64,000 nucleotides of DNA. Source: OFTM382 sp964352615. Its GTDB lineage: Bacteria > Planctomycetota > Phycisphaerae > Phycisphaerales > UBA1924. Made by a program: the position numbers and the translations under genes. Where the stretch lies: positions 76,497-140,496 of the forward strand of contig CAYGSG010000001.1 in assembly GCA_964352615.1 (NCBI GenBank), in the 5' to 3' direction. Shown here one piece after another: positions 8,758 to 17,438 of the stretch (position 1 is the stretch's first letter; every line of letters begins with the position of its first letter). The notes under the pieces are model-generated. The model was not told the origin of the DNA. It ran no database searches and was given only the letters and a program-made list of their open reading frames with translations.

Positions 8758-9677
8758 CGGCGTCCCGTTCGATCGATCACAACCTGACGATCAAAGATCT
8801 CAAGGCGATCGAGCCCCGCATCGATTCGACGCCCGTACGCGGGATCGTTGTAGAACTGCAACAGATGCGTCAACTTCTGCTGCGTGTCCGCTTCGCCGGG
8901 AATGAACTCGCCGACCGGCCCGCCCCATACCACCCGCGAGCCTCGCTCGGTGATGATCGTCAGCCGGTTCTCCACGAAGTAATCGCGTACATCCACACCC
9001 GCGACCTGCCCCGCATATGGCTGACGCGAAAGCAGCATCAACAGCTCAAGGCCCGCTTCGAGGCTCTTGTCTGGCCAAGGCGTCTCATAGTTAGGCGACC
9101 ACGGGGCGTTGCCCGCTGGCGCATGCGTCGCCCCCGTGAGATACCGAGCCTGCCGCTCGCCAACCGCGTAGATCTTCGGCAGCAGCTTCAGCTCATGGTC
9201 CACCAGGTAATCACGGGCGAGTTCGCCCCGGCCGTAGCGCACCAGGGCAACAGGCCTCCGCCACGCGCCCTCGACGCGCATCGTGGTCGCGTCCTGCCGA
9301 CGGATCGTGGGCTCGCCGTCGAACCAGCCAGAGCCCGCGAGCCACTCGCCCACCTGCTCCAGCACCGCAGGCTCGAACGGCTCGGGCTCGTGCTGCACCA
9401 TCGCCTCGACTTGCGCCTGCACTTCGCCGCGGATCGACACGTCGTGCAGGTACCGAGCCTCACCGCTGACCGGGTCCACGCTCGTTGGCCATTCGATGAC
9501 CACCCGCTGCTTTTCTTCAGCCAGCAGGACCCTCGCTTTGCTATCGACCGTCCACACGCCGTAGCCCGCTCCGCCAAGCAGCCCCGCCGCGAGCATGCCG
9601 ATCAGCACGAACCCCGCCATGCGCACGCCGCGACGCTCCAGCCAAGGCTCGGCTTGCTTCTTCTTGCGACTCGCCAT
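8754..9677 (-). CDS. FtsQ/DivIB-like bitopic membrane protein
   Basis: 307 residues. A basic cytoplasmic tail (MASRKKKQ...ERRGVR) is followed by one transmembrane helix (about residues 20-42) and a 260-residue extracytoplasmic domain. This topology and the position directly after ddl match FtsQ/DivIB, the divisome scaffold. The extracytoplasmic domain begins with ARYLHDVSIRGEV and has WLAGSGWF and RRPVALVRYG, reminiscent of the POTRA and beta domains of FtsQ, but sequence similarity is weak, so the call rests on synteny and topology. The start at 9677 leaves one nucleotide after the ddl stop. Confidence 0.6.
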   Translation of the reverse strand: MASRKKKQAEPWLERRGVRMAGFVLIGMLAAGLLGGAGYGVWTVDSKARVLLAEEKQRVVIEWPTSVDPVSGEARYLHDVSIRGEVQAQVEAMVQHEPEPFEPAVLEQVGEWLAGSGWFDGEPTIRRQDATTMRVEGAWRRPVALVRYGRGELARDYLVDHELKLLPKIYAVGERQARYLTGATHAPAGNAPWSPNYETPWPDKSLEAGLELLMLLSRQPYAGQVAGVDVRDYFVENRLTIITERGSRVVWGGPVGEFIPGEADTQQKLTHLLQFYNDPAYGRRIDAGLDRLEIFDRQVVIDRTGRR

Positions 9678-9678
9678 C

Positions 9679-10626
9679 TCAGACTCCTTGCTTCTCTGGG
9701 GTCGCGATCTTCGCGGCCGTGCGCACAAGCTGACTCGTCAACGCCGGCATCTCCAGCCCTGCGCCCGCAGCCGCCATCGGGAGCAGCGAGTGCGAGGTGA
9801 ACCCGGGCATCGTGTTCACTTCTAACAGCCAGCCAGCGTCATCTCCATCGAGCATGAAATCGACCCTCGCCAGATGCCGAACGCCGATCGCTTCGCACAT
9901 GCGCACCGCGTGCTCGCCCAAGATCGCCGCGACCCCAACTGGCAATTCGGGGTCCACCGCATACTGCGTATCGTCTCTTTGGTACTTCGCGTCGTAGTCA
10001 TACACGCCGTCTGTTGGGCGAATTTCCACGAGCGGGAGCGCCGCCAGACCCCCACCGTCGCTCGCGAGAACGCCCACCGTCAGCTCTCGCCCCGCGATCA
10101 TCGCCTCAGCCAGCCAAGGCGAGTACCGGCTGTCGAGCGTTGCCAGAGCGTGAGCGATTGATGCATCGTCCCGGCACACAAACAGCCCCACGCTCGAACC
10201 CTCGAACACCGGCTTGATCACAGCGGGCGCTCGGAGAGAACAGCCGGTGTCCCCAGGCCTCACCACGCACGCACAGGGCGTCGGCAAGCCCAACTTCGCT
10301 GCAACAAGCTTGGTCGCGAGCTTGTCCATCGCGAGTCTGGCTGCTGCCTCGCCGCTGCCCACAAAGGGCCGGCCGTCGCGTTCGAGCAAGGCCTGAAGCC
10401 CGCCGCCCTCGCCCCACGGGCCGTGCAGCACAGGAAACACCACATCGCCCGCCATGGCAGCAAGCTCCGGCCCGCTCGGCCGATCGATCGTTACCGCGCG
10501 CACCTCGTGGCCTGCTTGCGCCAATGCCGCGGCAACCGCTGCCGCGCTCTCGATGCTCACCGGACGCTCAGCGTCCGGACCGCCGCCCAGCACCAGAACC
10601 GATGGTTTCACCTCGTCATCCTTCAT
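9679..10626 (-). CDS. ddl: D-alanine--D-alanine ligase
   Basis: 315 residues, ATP-grasp fold. Visible motifs: N-terminal VLVLGGGPDAERPVSI, VVFPVLHGPWGEGG, PAVIKPVFEGSSVG (ATP-binding loop), YDYDAKY and the C-terminal LLEVNTMPGFTSHSLLP metal/phosphate site. It makes D-Ala-D-Ala for the peptidoglycan stem peptide. The start ATG overlaps the murB stop (ATGA, 10623-10626), so it is coupled to murB. Confidence 0.95.
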   Translation of the reverse strand: MKDDEVKPSVLVLGGGPDAERPVSIESAAAVAAALAQAGHEVRAVTIDRPSGPELAAMAGDVVFPVLHGPWGEGGGLQALLERDGRPFVGSGEAAARLAMDKLATKLVAAKLGLPTPCACVVRPGDTGCSLRAPAVIKPVFEGSSVGLFVCRDDASIAHALATLDSRYSPWLAEAMIAGRELTVGVLASDGGGLAALPLVEIRPTDGVYDYDAKYQRDDTQYAVDPELPVGVAAILGEHAVRMCEAIGVRHLARVDFMLDGDDAGWLLEVNTMPGFTSHSLLPMAAAGAGLEMPALTSQLVRTAAKIATPEKQGV

Positions 10627-11558
10627 CGAAGCTCCCCCTCTCGGTCCCAGACCACAACCTCGCGATGAAGATCAATCCCGAATCGATCCTGCACGAGACC
10701 GCGCACCGCGGCCATGAGGCGGACCACATCGCCCGCTTGGGCACTCGGCTCGGTCACGATGAAGTTCGCATGGACCTCGCTTACGCGCGCGCCGCCTACC
10801 GCGAGGCCCTTGCCGCCCGCACGGTCGATCACAAGCCCCGCCGATACCCTCTCGCTCGCGGCACCGATGCTGTCCACATCGCATGCAAGCGTCGGATTCT
10901 TGAAGCAGCAACCGGCGCTCTTCTCGCTCAATGGCTGCGAGGCCTTCTTGTGCTCCATGACCTCGCGACGCCTTTGATCCAGCTCCGCTCTCGGTGCTGG
11001 TCGTAACGACAGTTCGACCTCGGTAATAATGATCGCTTCAAGCCCGCTGCACCGGTACCCAAACTCGATCTGCTCGCGTTCCAGCGTCACAGGCCGTCCC
11101 TGCCGATCGACCCCGGTGACCGAAGCAATGACATCGGCGATCTCGCCGAACGCGCCGCCCGCGTTCATGCGCACCGCCCCGCCGACCGAAGCCGGGAACC
11201 CAGCCAGACGCTCAAGCCCGCCAAGCCCCGCTGCCACACAGTCGCTGATGAGCCTGGGCAGCCTGACTCCTGCACCCACGCTGATGCGCACGGTGCCATC
11301 GGCTTGCAGCGTTGGTTGTGAACGTTCGCTGAATACGGGGCTGCTCAACTCAACTACCAGCGGCCCCACGCCCGCATCATCCAGAAGCAGATTCGCTCCA
11401 TCACCAAGCACCAGCAAGTCGGGATCCAACTCGATGCACGCCCGCAGCTGATCGAGCGATGCAGGCTTGGCGTGGCGGTCCGCGCACCCGCCCACGCGGA
11501 ACCACGTGCTGATCGGCGCGTTCCGAAGGACCACCAGCTCGTCGAGGGCGCGAGCCAT
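10623..11558 (-). CDS. murB: UDP-N-acetylenolpyruvoylglucosamine reductase MurB
   Basis: 311 residues. FAD-binding motifs VLGDGANLLLDD and GFPASVGGAVRMNAGGAF are clear. The catalytic segment reads KSAGCCFKNP: the Ser that protonates the substrate in E. coli MurB (AGSFFKNP) is a Cys here, as in some other bacterial MurB proteins. VHANFIV precedes the C terminus. It reduces UDP-GlcNAc-enolpyruvate to UDP-MurNAc. One nucleotide separates its start from the murC stop. Confidence 0.94.
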   Translation of the reverse strand: MARALDELVVLRNAPISTWFRVGGCADRHAKPASLDQLRACIELDPDLLVLGDGANLLLDDAGVGPLVVELSSPVFSERSQPTLQADGTVRISVGAGVRLPRLISDCVAAGLGGLERLAGFPASVGGAVRMNAGGAFGEIADVIASVTGVDRQGRPVTLEREQIEFGYRCSGLEAIIITEVELSLRPAPRAELDQRRREVMEHKKASQPLSEKSAGCCFKNPTLACDVDSIGAASERVSAGLVIDRAGGKGLAVGGARVSEVHANFIVTEPSAQAGDVVRLMAAVRGLVQDRFGIDLHREVVVWDREGELR

Positions 11559-11559
11559 C

Positions 11560-13068
11560 TCAGCTGCCTGTCCGCATGAAATCGTGAGCGACTTTCCACA
11601 CCGGACCAGCGCCCATCACCACAAGCGTGTCGCCCGGCGTGCAAACGTTCTCAAGCTGTTCGACGATGGCCTCGAACGGGTGCAGGTGCATCGCGCGCAC
11701 TCCGCGCGCGCGCAGGCGGTCTACGAGGTCCGCCGAGCTGACCTTCTGCTTCTCCGCCTCGGTATCGCGGACAAAGTAGATCGTCGGCACGATGACCACG
11801 TCCGCGTGCTCAAACGCGCTGGCAAATTCATCCAGCAGGAACCGCGTACGCGAGTGCTGGTGAGGCTGAAACACGCACACGAGCTTGCCGCCCTTGGTCT
11901 CCGGCTTGTCGAAGCCACGCAGGGCCGAGAGCGTCGCGTCCACCTCGGTCGGGTGGTGCCCGTAGTCGTCCCACACGCGGACACCCTGCCGCTCGCCGAG
12001 AAGTTGCGTGCGCCGCTCGACGCCTGCAAACGCGCTGAGCGACCGCCCGATCACTTCGGGATTCGCTCCGAGATGCCAGGCGAGGGCCGCAGCGGTCGCG
12101 GCGTTCATCGCGTTGTGCGCACCGGGCAGGCTCATGGTCCACGTCGCGGCTCGGCCTTCGTACTCAAGCGTGACGCGGTGCGTTTCTGGATCGAACGCGA
12201 CCACCCAGTCGCTCTGCGGGCTCCAGCCGATGGTCTGCACCTCGCACGCGAGGCCCGCTGTGATCTCGCGCCGGTGCGCGCCTTGCTCAGCGATCAGCAG
12301 CATCCCGCCGTCGTTGGCTCCCGGAAGCAGCGCCGCGAACTCGGCGAATGCCTGCACGACCGCGTCGAGCGAGCCGTAGATATCAAGGTGGTCCGCCTCG
12401 ACCGTTGAGATGGAACCGATCTTCGGGCGAAGCTGGTGGAACGAACGGTTGAACTCGCACGCCTCGGCCAGCAGCAAGCCTCGTTCCCCCGCGAAGCGGC
12501 CAGTGGGCACGAGCGGTGCGCCCAATCGAAAGCCCTCCGCAACACCTGAGTCATTGAGCGAGCCGCTTACAAGCTGTCGGCAGCCCGCGCCGACGATCAC
12601 GTTCGGGTCGAGCCCCGCATCGACGAGCAGCGCGCCGAGCATGGCGGTGGTCGTGCTCTTGCCGTGCGTGCCCGCCAGCGCGACACCGGTTGAATCCGCC
12701 ATGCACCGGCCCAGCGCCTCGGCGTAGGTCAATACCTCGATGCCCCGTCGCTGGGCCTCGAGGACCTCCGGGTGGGCCGCGTCGATTGCTGCCGAGACCA
12801 CCACCATGTCGCATGCATCGGGCAGCACGCCCGCCTGCTGATCGAGCGACACCGCCATGCCCTCATCCATAAGCGTGCGCACAAGCGGGGTCGTATCGCG
12901 GTCCGAGCCTGAGACGACCGCTCCGCGTGCTCTGAGCATGCGGGCCAGCCCGGACACGCCGCAGCCGCCGATCCCGATGCAGTAAACCGCCCGGCCGGCG
13001 ACTTCCCAGGAGGCACCCGCAACTGGCGCTATCGACGGATTGGCAGGGGCTCGGCGGGGCTGGCTCAT
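11560..13068 (-). CDS. murC: UDP-N-acetylmuramate--L-alanine ligase MurC
   Basis: About 502 residues. Domain order is that of Mur ligases: N-terminal Rossmann fold (YCIGIGGCGVSGLARML, VSGSD), central ATPase with the P-loop GTHGKSTTTAML, a Mur-type EACEFNRSFHQLRP segment, DHLDIY, LPGAHNAMNA, and a C-terminal domain starting at GVERRTQLLGER with YGHHPTEV. It adds L-Ala to UDP-MurNAc. ATG at 13068 was preferred to an upstream in-frame TTG at 13086. It heads the cell-wall operon and is divergent from the Nudix gene with an 88-bp gap. Confidence 0.95.
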   Translation of the reverse strand: MSQPRRAPANPSIAPVAGASWEVAGRAVYCIGIGGCGVSGLARMLRARGAVVSGSDRDTTPLVRTLMDEGMAVSLDQQAGVLPDACDMVVVSAAIDAAHPEVLEAQRRGIEVLTYAEALGRCMADSTGVALAGTHGKSTTTAMLGALLVDAGLDPNVIVGAGCRQLVSGSLNDSGVAEGFRLGAPLVPTGRFAGERGLLLAEACEFNRSFHQLRPKIGSISTVEADHLDIYGSLDAVVQAFAEFAALLPGANDGGMLLIAEQGAHRREITAGLACEVQTIGWSPQSDWVVAFDPETHRVTLEYEGRAATWTMSLPGAHNAMNAATAAALAWHLGANPEVIGRSLSAFAGVERRTQLLGERQGVRVWDDYGHHPTEVDATLSALRGFDKPETKGGKLVCVFQPHQHSRTRFLLDEFASAFEHADVVIVPTIYFVRDTEAEKQKVSSADLVDRLRARGVRAMHLHPFEAIVEQLENVCTPGDTLVVMGAGPVWKVAHDFMRTGS

Positions 13069-13156
13069 GCCCGAGCCTATCGGCAAGGGGGCTGCGATCC
13101 CATCACCTCGTTGGTTCCTAGGCCGCGGCGGTGCTGGCCTCGGCTACGCTCCTTGC

Positions 13157-13717
13157 ATGGCTGCCCCCGATGTTCAATCGCTGCCTTACCGCCTCGCCTG
13201 CCTCTGCGACTTGCGCGATGCCCGGGGCCGGGTACTGCTGCTCGACCGCGTTCGCAGCCCCAATCTCGGCCTGAGTTCCCCCATCGGGGGCAAACTGGAC
13301 CTGCACACGGGCGAATCGCCCGCTCAGTGCGCCCAGCGGGAGATTGCTGAGGAAGCGGGCATCCATGTGCCCATCGACCGGCTGCATCTGGGCGGGCTCA
13401 TCAGCGAACAGGCGTTCGAGGGCAAAGGGCACTGGCTGATGTTCTACTACCGGGTGCTGGGGCCGGTGGAAGTCGAAGCAAGGGAAATCCCTGAGGGTGT
13501 GCTCCGGTGGCATGAGCCAGACTCGATCAGTTCGCTCAAGCTGCCTGAAACTGACCGCTCGGTGATCTGGCCTCTGATTCAGCAATGCGACAGCCCGCCG
13601 GGTTCTGAGGCTCTGCCGGGGTTCTTTGCGGTGCACATCGACTGCACGGGTGATGAACTGGCCTGGAACGTGGAGCAGTTGGAGTTGCCTCGAACCGACA
13701 AGAGTTCCACCGCGTGA
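13157..13717 (+). CDS. Nudix hydrolase
   Basis: 186 residues. The Nudix box is present as GESPAQCAQREIAEEAGI, with a two-residue insertion between the leading GG and the first Glu (GGKLDLHTGE). The fold continues with FYYRVLG and a Trp-containing region (VLRWHEPDSI). These enzymes hydrolyse nucleoside diphosphates linked to another group; the substrate is not evident. The start is ATG at 13157; no strong ribosome site is seen. Twenty-five nucleotides separate it from the NfeD-type gene downstream. Confidence 0.85.
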   Translation: MAAPDVQSLPYRLACLCDLRDARGRVLLLDRVRSPNLGLSSPIGGKLDLHTGESPAQCAQREIAEEAGIHVPIDRLHLGGLISEQAFEGKGHWLMFYYRVLGPVEVEAREIPEGVLRWHEPDSISSLKLPETDRSVIWPLIQQCDSPPGSEALPGFFAVHIDCTGDELAWNVEQLELPRTDKSSTA

Positions 13718-13742
13718 ACCAGCCGTGCGTAAACTGGTAGGG

Positions 13743-15638
13743 ATGCATGTGAAATCACCGATCACCCGGCACGGACGCCCGCAGTTGGCAGCCCTCAAGC
13801 GGCTGGCAGCGGTCGCGTGGTGCCTATTGGCGTTGCTCTCGGTGGCGGCCACTTGGGCTCAGCAGCAGGCCGCTGCGTCTGGCGATGACTCGCTCCGATC
13901 GGTACCCGCGTACCGGGCTGCGGCGCGCGTGGCCGTCATCACGATTGAAGGCCCGATCGACGCGATCACCTCGATGAGCGTGCAGCGGCGGATCACCGCC
14001 GCCGAGCAGGCCGGGGCGGATGCGATTGTCATCGAGCTCGACACGCCGGGCGGCGAGGTCGGCGCGGTGCTGGACATCTGCTCGGCGATCGAGAACTCGG
14101 CCATCGAGAACACCGTGGCGTGGGTACACGATTCGGCGTATTCCGGCGGGGCGATCGTCGCGCTTGCCTGCCGAGAGATCGTGGTCAGCAAATCATCGAG
14201 CTTTGGCGATGCCAAGGTGGTGGGCTACTCGCCCATGGTCGGGATGATCGAGCCCGACGATGTGCAGAAAGAGAAGCTCTACCCGGTGCTGTTCGAACGG
14301 ATCGACGCGTTCACCAAGCGGCACAACGAATCGCTCGGGCGGTACGCACGCGATGAGCTGCTCAGCCAGGCCATCGTCGCCGACGATGCCGAGCTGTGGT
14401 GGGTCCGCGACCGGACCACGGGCGTGCGGTTTGCGATCGATCGGGCGGAGTTCGAGAAGCTCTACCCCGACGAGCCCGTGCTCCAGCCAGTGCTCGCGGA
14501 CGCGATCGTTGGCAGCGTGGCGCCGCCCGCGTCACCCGATGAACCCGTCGATGCTGACCCGGATGCTACGGAGCGCTCGACTGACCCTCCCTCGGGCGGT
14601 TTCACGCCTGCTTCGCCGGATGTCGAGCGTGTGCAAAAGCAGATCGAAGAGCAGATCGCCATCAGCGATACGCGAACGAGCCTCAGGCCCATTATCGATT
14701 TCAACGACCCGGCCCGCTACGAGCTCGAAGCCAAGCTGCTCAGCGGACGCGGCGCTGTGGTCATCGGCTCCAACGACATGGTCCGCTACGGCTTTGCGGC
14801 CAACATCGACTCGACCGGCACCAAGGCCGACCCCATCACCAACGACGAGCAGCTCATGGCGTTCTTCCAGGCCGAACATCTGGAACGCTTTGACGCGAGC
14901 TGGTCTGAATCGCTCGTTCGGTTTATGAGCAGCCTGCCCGTCAAGGGGCTGCTGGTCGTGGTGTTCCTGCTGGGCCTGTTCTTGGAGATGACCAATCCGG
15001 GGCTGGTGCTGCCCGGTGCGGTGGCGTTGGTGGCGCTGCTCGCATTGGTCATCCCGCCGTACATGATCGGGGCATCGGGGTGGTGGGCCATCGCGGCGAT
15101 CCTCGGCGGCATCGTGTTCATCCTGCTCGAGATCTTCGTGTTCCCCGGCTTTGGCGTGCCTGGCGTGATCGGTCTGCTCGCGTTGTTCGGCGGGCTGCTC
15201 GGGGTGTTCCTCGATACAGGCCAGCAGACGTTCCCGGGCATCGAGCGCGACAGCACCGGGGTGCTGTACTCGATTGCGACGCTCTTGCTCTCCGGCGGGG
15301 TTTCGCTCGGGGGCATGTTCGTCATTGCGAAGAACTTCGGCCGGCTGCCGGTCATCAACCGCCTCATCCTCAAGAGCGAGCACGACCCAGACCAGCCGAC
15401 GCTGCTCTCGGTGCTCGCCCGTAGCACGACCATCCCGGTGGGCACGCAGGGCCTCACGCTGACCGTGCTAAGGCCTTCGGGCAGGATGCAGCTTTTCACC
15501 GACGACTCGGAAGCGTCGGCGTCTGGCGATGTGATCGACGTGATGAGCGCCACCGGGTACATTGATCCCGGCGTGCGGGTCCATGTGGTCGAGGCTGACG
15601 GGTTCCGCGTCGTCGTCGAGCCGGTCGAGACCGCGTAG
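13743..15638 (+). CDS. NfeD1b-type membrane-bound ClpP-class serine protease
   Basis: 631 residues. Signal peptide (hydrophobic stretch ending ATWAQQQ), then a ClpP/SppA-like protease domain: VITIEGPIDA, ELDTPGGEV, and the nucleophile region DSAYSGGAIVALACREIV. A variable region (Pro/Asp-rich around residues 260-290) leads to several transmembrane helices (about residues 395-520) and a C-terminal OB-fold NfeD domain. This is the long NfeD form, usually encoded next to a flotillin-like protein; the pair is thought to act on membrane microdomain proteins. ATG 13743 lies 5 nt after GGTAGGG. Confidence 0.9.
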   Translation: MHVKSPITRHGRPQLAALKRLAAVAWCLLALLSVAATWAQQQAAASGDDSLRSVPAYRAAARVAVITIEGPIDAITSMSVQRRITAAEQAGADAIVIELDTPGGEVGAVLDICSAIENSAIENTVAWVHDSAYSGGAIVALACREIVVSKSSSFGDAKVVGYSPMVGMIEPDDVQKEKLYPVLFERIDAFTKRHNESLGRYARDELLSQAIVADDAELWWVRDRTTGVRFAIDRAEFEKLYPDEPVLQPVLADAIVGSVAPPASPDEPVDADPDATERSTDPPSGGFTPASPDVERVQKQIEEQIAISDTRTSLRPIIDFNDPARYELEAKLLSGRGAVVIGSNDMVRYGFAANIDSTGTKADPITNDEQLMAFFQAEHLERFDASWSESLVRFMSSLPVKGLLVVVFLLGLFLEMTNPGLVLPGAVALVALLALVIPPYMIGASGWWAIAAILGGIVFILLEIFVFPGFGVPGVIGLLALFGGLLGVFLDTGQQTFPGIERDSTGVLYSIATLLLSGGVSLGGMFVIAKNFGRLPVINRLILKSEHDPDQPTLLSVLARSTTIPVGTQGLTLTVLRPSGRMQLFTDDSEASASGDVIDVMSATGYIDPGVRVHVVEADGFRVVVEPVETA

Positions 15639-15680
15639 AATTCGGAATTCCTGCACGACCGCAAGGGAGAGACTCGCACC

Positions 15681-16184
15681 GTGGAGAACGCGCTACTCAT
15701 CGGCTTCGGACTCATCGCGGCGGGCTTCCTGCTGCTCATCGCCGAGATGTTCATCCCCTCGCACGGCGTGCTCTCACTGGCTGCCGCCGCGACGGCGATC
15801 GCTGGCGTGGTCGTGCTGTTCATGAGCGATCAGCCGGCGTGGGGCGTGATTGGAATGCTCGTGCTCGTGGTGCTGGGGCCGATGGCAGGCGGGTTCATGC
15901 TGAAAATATGGCCTGATACCGCGCTGGGCCGAAGACTCATCCACGGCGAGGGAGGGGTCGACCGCGACGAACTCAAGGGCCAGCAGCAATCGCAGGCGTT
16001 GCACTCGCTCGATGCCCTCATCGGCTCGGAGGGCAAGGCCGTGACCGATCTGCGGCCAGCGGGCCTGGTCGAGATCGGGGGCAAACGGTACGACGCGCTG
16101 GCCGAGACCGTCGCCATCGATGCGGGCCAGGCCATCAAGGTGGCCTCGACGGGCTTTGGCACGCTCAAGGTCCGGCCCGGCTAG
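15681..16184 (+). CDS. Short NfeD-family membrane protein
   Basis: 167 residues, GTG start behind AAGGGAGAG. Two or three transmembrane helices fill the first 85 residues (LIGFGLIAAGFLLLIAEMF, VLSLAAAATAIAGVVVLF, IGMLVLVVLGPMAGGFML), then a soluble OB-fold domain with IGSEGKAVTDLRPAGLVEIG and GQAIKVASTGFGTLKV, the NfeD signature. It stands between the long NfeD protease gene and the flotillin gene, so the three probably form one membrane complex. Confidence 0.88.
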   Translation: MENALLIGFGLIAAGFLLLIAEMFIPSHGVLSLAAAATAIAGVVVLFMSDQPAWGVIGMLVLVVLGPMAGGFMLKIWPDTALGRRLIHGEGGVDRDELKGQQQSQALHSLDALIGSEGKAVTDLRPAGLVEIGGKRYDALAETVAIDAGQAIKVASTGFGTLKVRPG

Positions 16185-16272
16185 GCCGTCAAACGTATAC
16201 TCTGCCTCCACAACTCTGAATAACCGCCCCGGGCTTGTATGCAAGCAGGTCCGACACTCTGGAGCAAGCCCG

Positions 16273-17370
16273 ATGAACCGACCGACCCATGCCTCGCTGC
16301 TCGCTCTCCTCCTGACCGCCAGCACGGCCGCTGCTCAGCAAGGGGGCGGAGGCACCGGAGGCAGACTGATGGGCCTGCCAAACGGCGTGTGGATCGTCGT
16401 CGGCATCGTCGTCTTCTTCGTTGCAATCATTCTGATGTTCGTCGTTGGCCAGTTCATCAACCTGTACATCCAGGCCCTGCTCTCCAACGCCCGCGTCAAG
16501 CTGCTCGACCTCGTCGGGATGCGTCTGCGAAAGGTCGACATCCGGACGATCGTGCTCAGCCGAATCCGAGCGGTGAAGTCGGGCATTGATGTCTCGACCA
16601 ACGCGCTCGAGACGCACTACCTCGCGGGCGGGCGGGTGCCCAACGTCGTCTCATCGCTGATCGCGGCCCAGAAGGCCCGCATCGAGCTCGACTGGGACAC
16701 CGCTACCGCCATCGACCTCGCGGGCCGGGACATCTTCGACGCGGTCAACACGTCCGTGAACCCGAAGGTCATCGATTGCCCCAACCCCGAGCAGGGTCGG
16801 CGGACGATCGACGCCGTCGCCAAAGACGGCATCCAGTTGAAGGCCCGTGCCCGCGTCACCGTCCGCACCAACCTGCCTCGCCTCGTCGGTGGTGCGACCG
16901 AGGAAACCGTCGTCGCCCGTGTTGGTGAAGGCATCGTCTCGGCGATCGGCTCAGCGGGCAGCCACAAGGAAGTGCTCGAGAACCCCGACCGGATCTCCAA
17001 GGCCGTGATGGCCCGCGGGCTCGATGCGGGCACCGCGTTTGAGATTCTGTCGATCGATATCGCGGACATCGACGTGGGCGACAACATCGGCGCGGCCCTT
17101 CAGGCCGACCAGGCCGAGGCCGACAAGCGCCGGTTCCAGGCCGAGGCCGAGAAGCGGCGTGCGCTCGCGGTCGCGCTCGAGCAGGAATTCAAAGCCGAGG
17201 TCGAGAAGAACCGGGCCTTGGTTGTGCTGGCCGAGGCGGAAGTTCCCAAGGCCATGGCCGAGGCGTTTCGCTCGGGCAACATGGGCATCATGGACTACTA
17301 CCGCATGAAGAACGTGGTGGCCGACACCGACATGCGGTCGTCTATTGCCAAGCCCGAAGAACGCCCGTAG
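16273..17370 (+). CDS. floA: Flotillin-like protein FloA
   Basis: 365 residues, the usual FloA (UPF0365) length plus a signal-like start. A hydrophobic N-terminal segment is followed by one transmembrane hairpin (WIVVGIVVFFVAIILMFVVG), then the SPFH/PHB-like core with YIQALLSNARVKLLDLVGMR and KVDIRTIVLSRI, and a Glu/Lys/Ala-rich coiled region near residues 280-330. It organises membrane microdomains and cooperates with NfeD proteins, both encoded just upstream. ATG 16273 has GGAG 8 nt upstream. A terminator hairpin follows. Confidence 0.93.
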   Translation: MNRPTHASLLALLLTASTAAAQQGGGGTGGRLMGLPNGVWIVVGIVVFFVAIILMFVVGQFINLYIQALLSNARVKLLDLVGMRLRKVDIRTIVLSRIRAVKSGIDVSTNALETHYLAGGRVPNVVSSLIAAQKARIELDWDTATAIDLAGRDIFDAVNTSVNPKVIDCPNPEQGRRTIDAVAKDGIQLKARARVTVRTNLPRLVGGATEETVVARVGEGIVSAIGSAGSHKEVLENPDRISKAVMARGLDAGTAFEILSIDIADIDVGDNIGAALQADQAEADKRRFQAEAEKRRALAVALEQEFKAEVEKNRALVVLAEAEVPKAMAEAFRSGNMGIMDYYRMKNVVADTDMRSSIAKPEERP

Positions 17371-17408
17371 TCAGGCCCAATCACTGCCAGCTCTTTCGCA
17401 GATCAACA

Positions 17409-17438
17409 GACCCCCGTGCAGCCGCGCGGGGGTCTTTC
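17409..17438 (+). terminator. Intrinsic terminator after floA
   Basis: GACCCCCG and CGGGGGTC form a stem around a 10-nt centre, followed by TTTC and further T residues. It ends the Nudix-NfeD-NfeD-floA unit and also borders the 3' end of the convergent gene at 17437. Confidence 0.8.
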
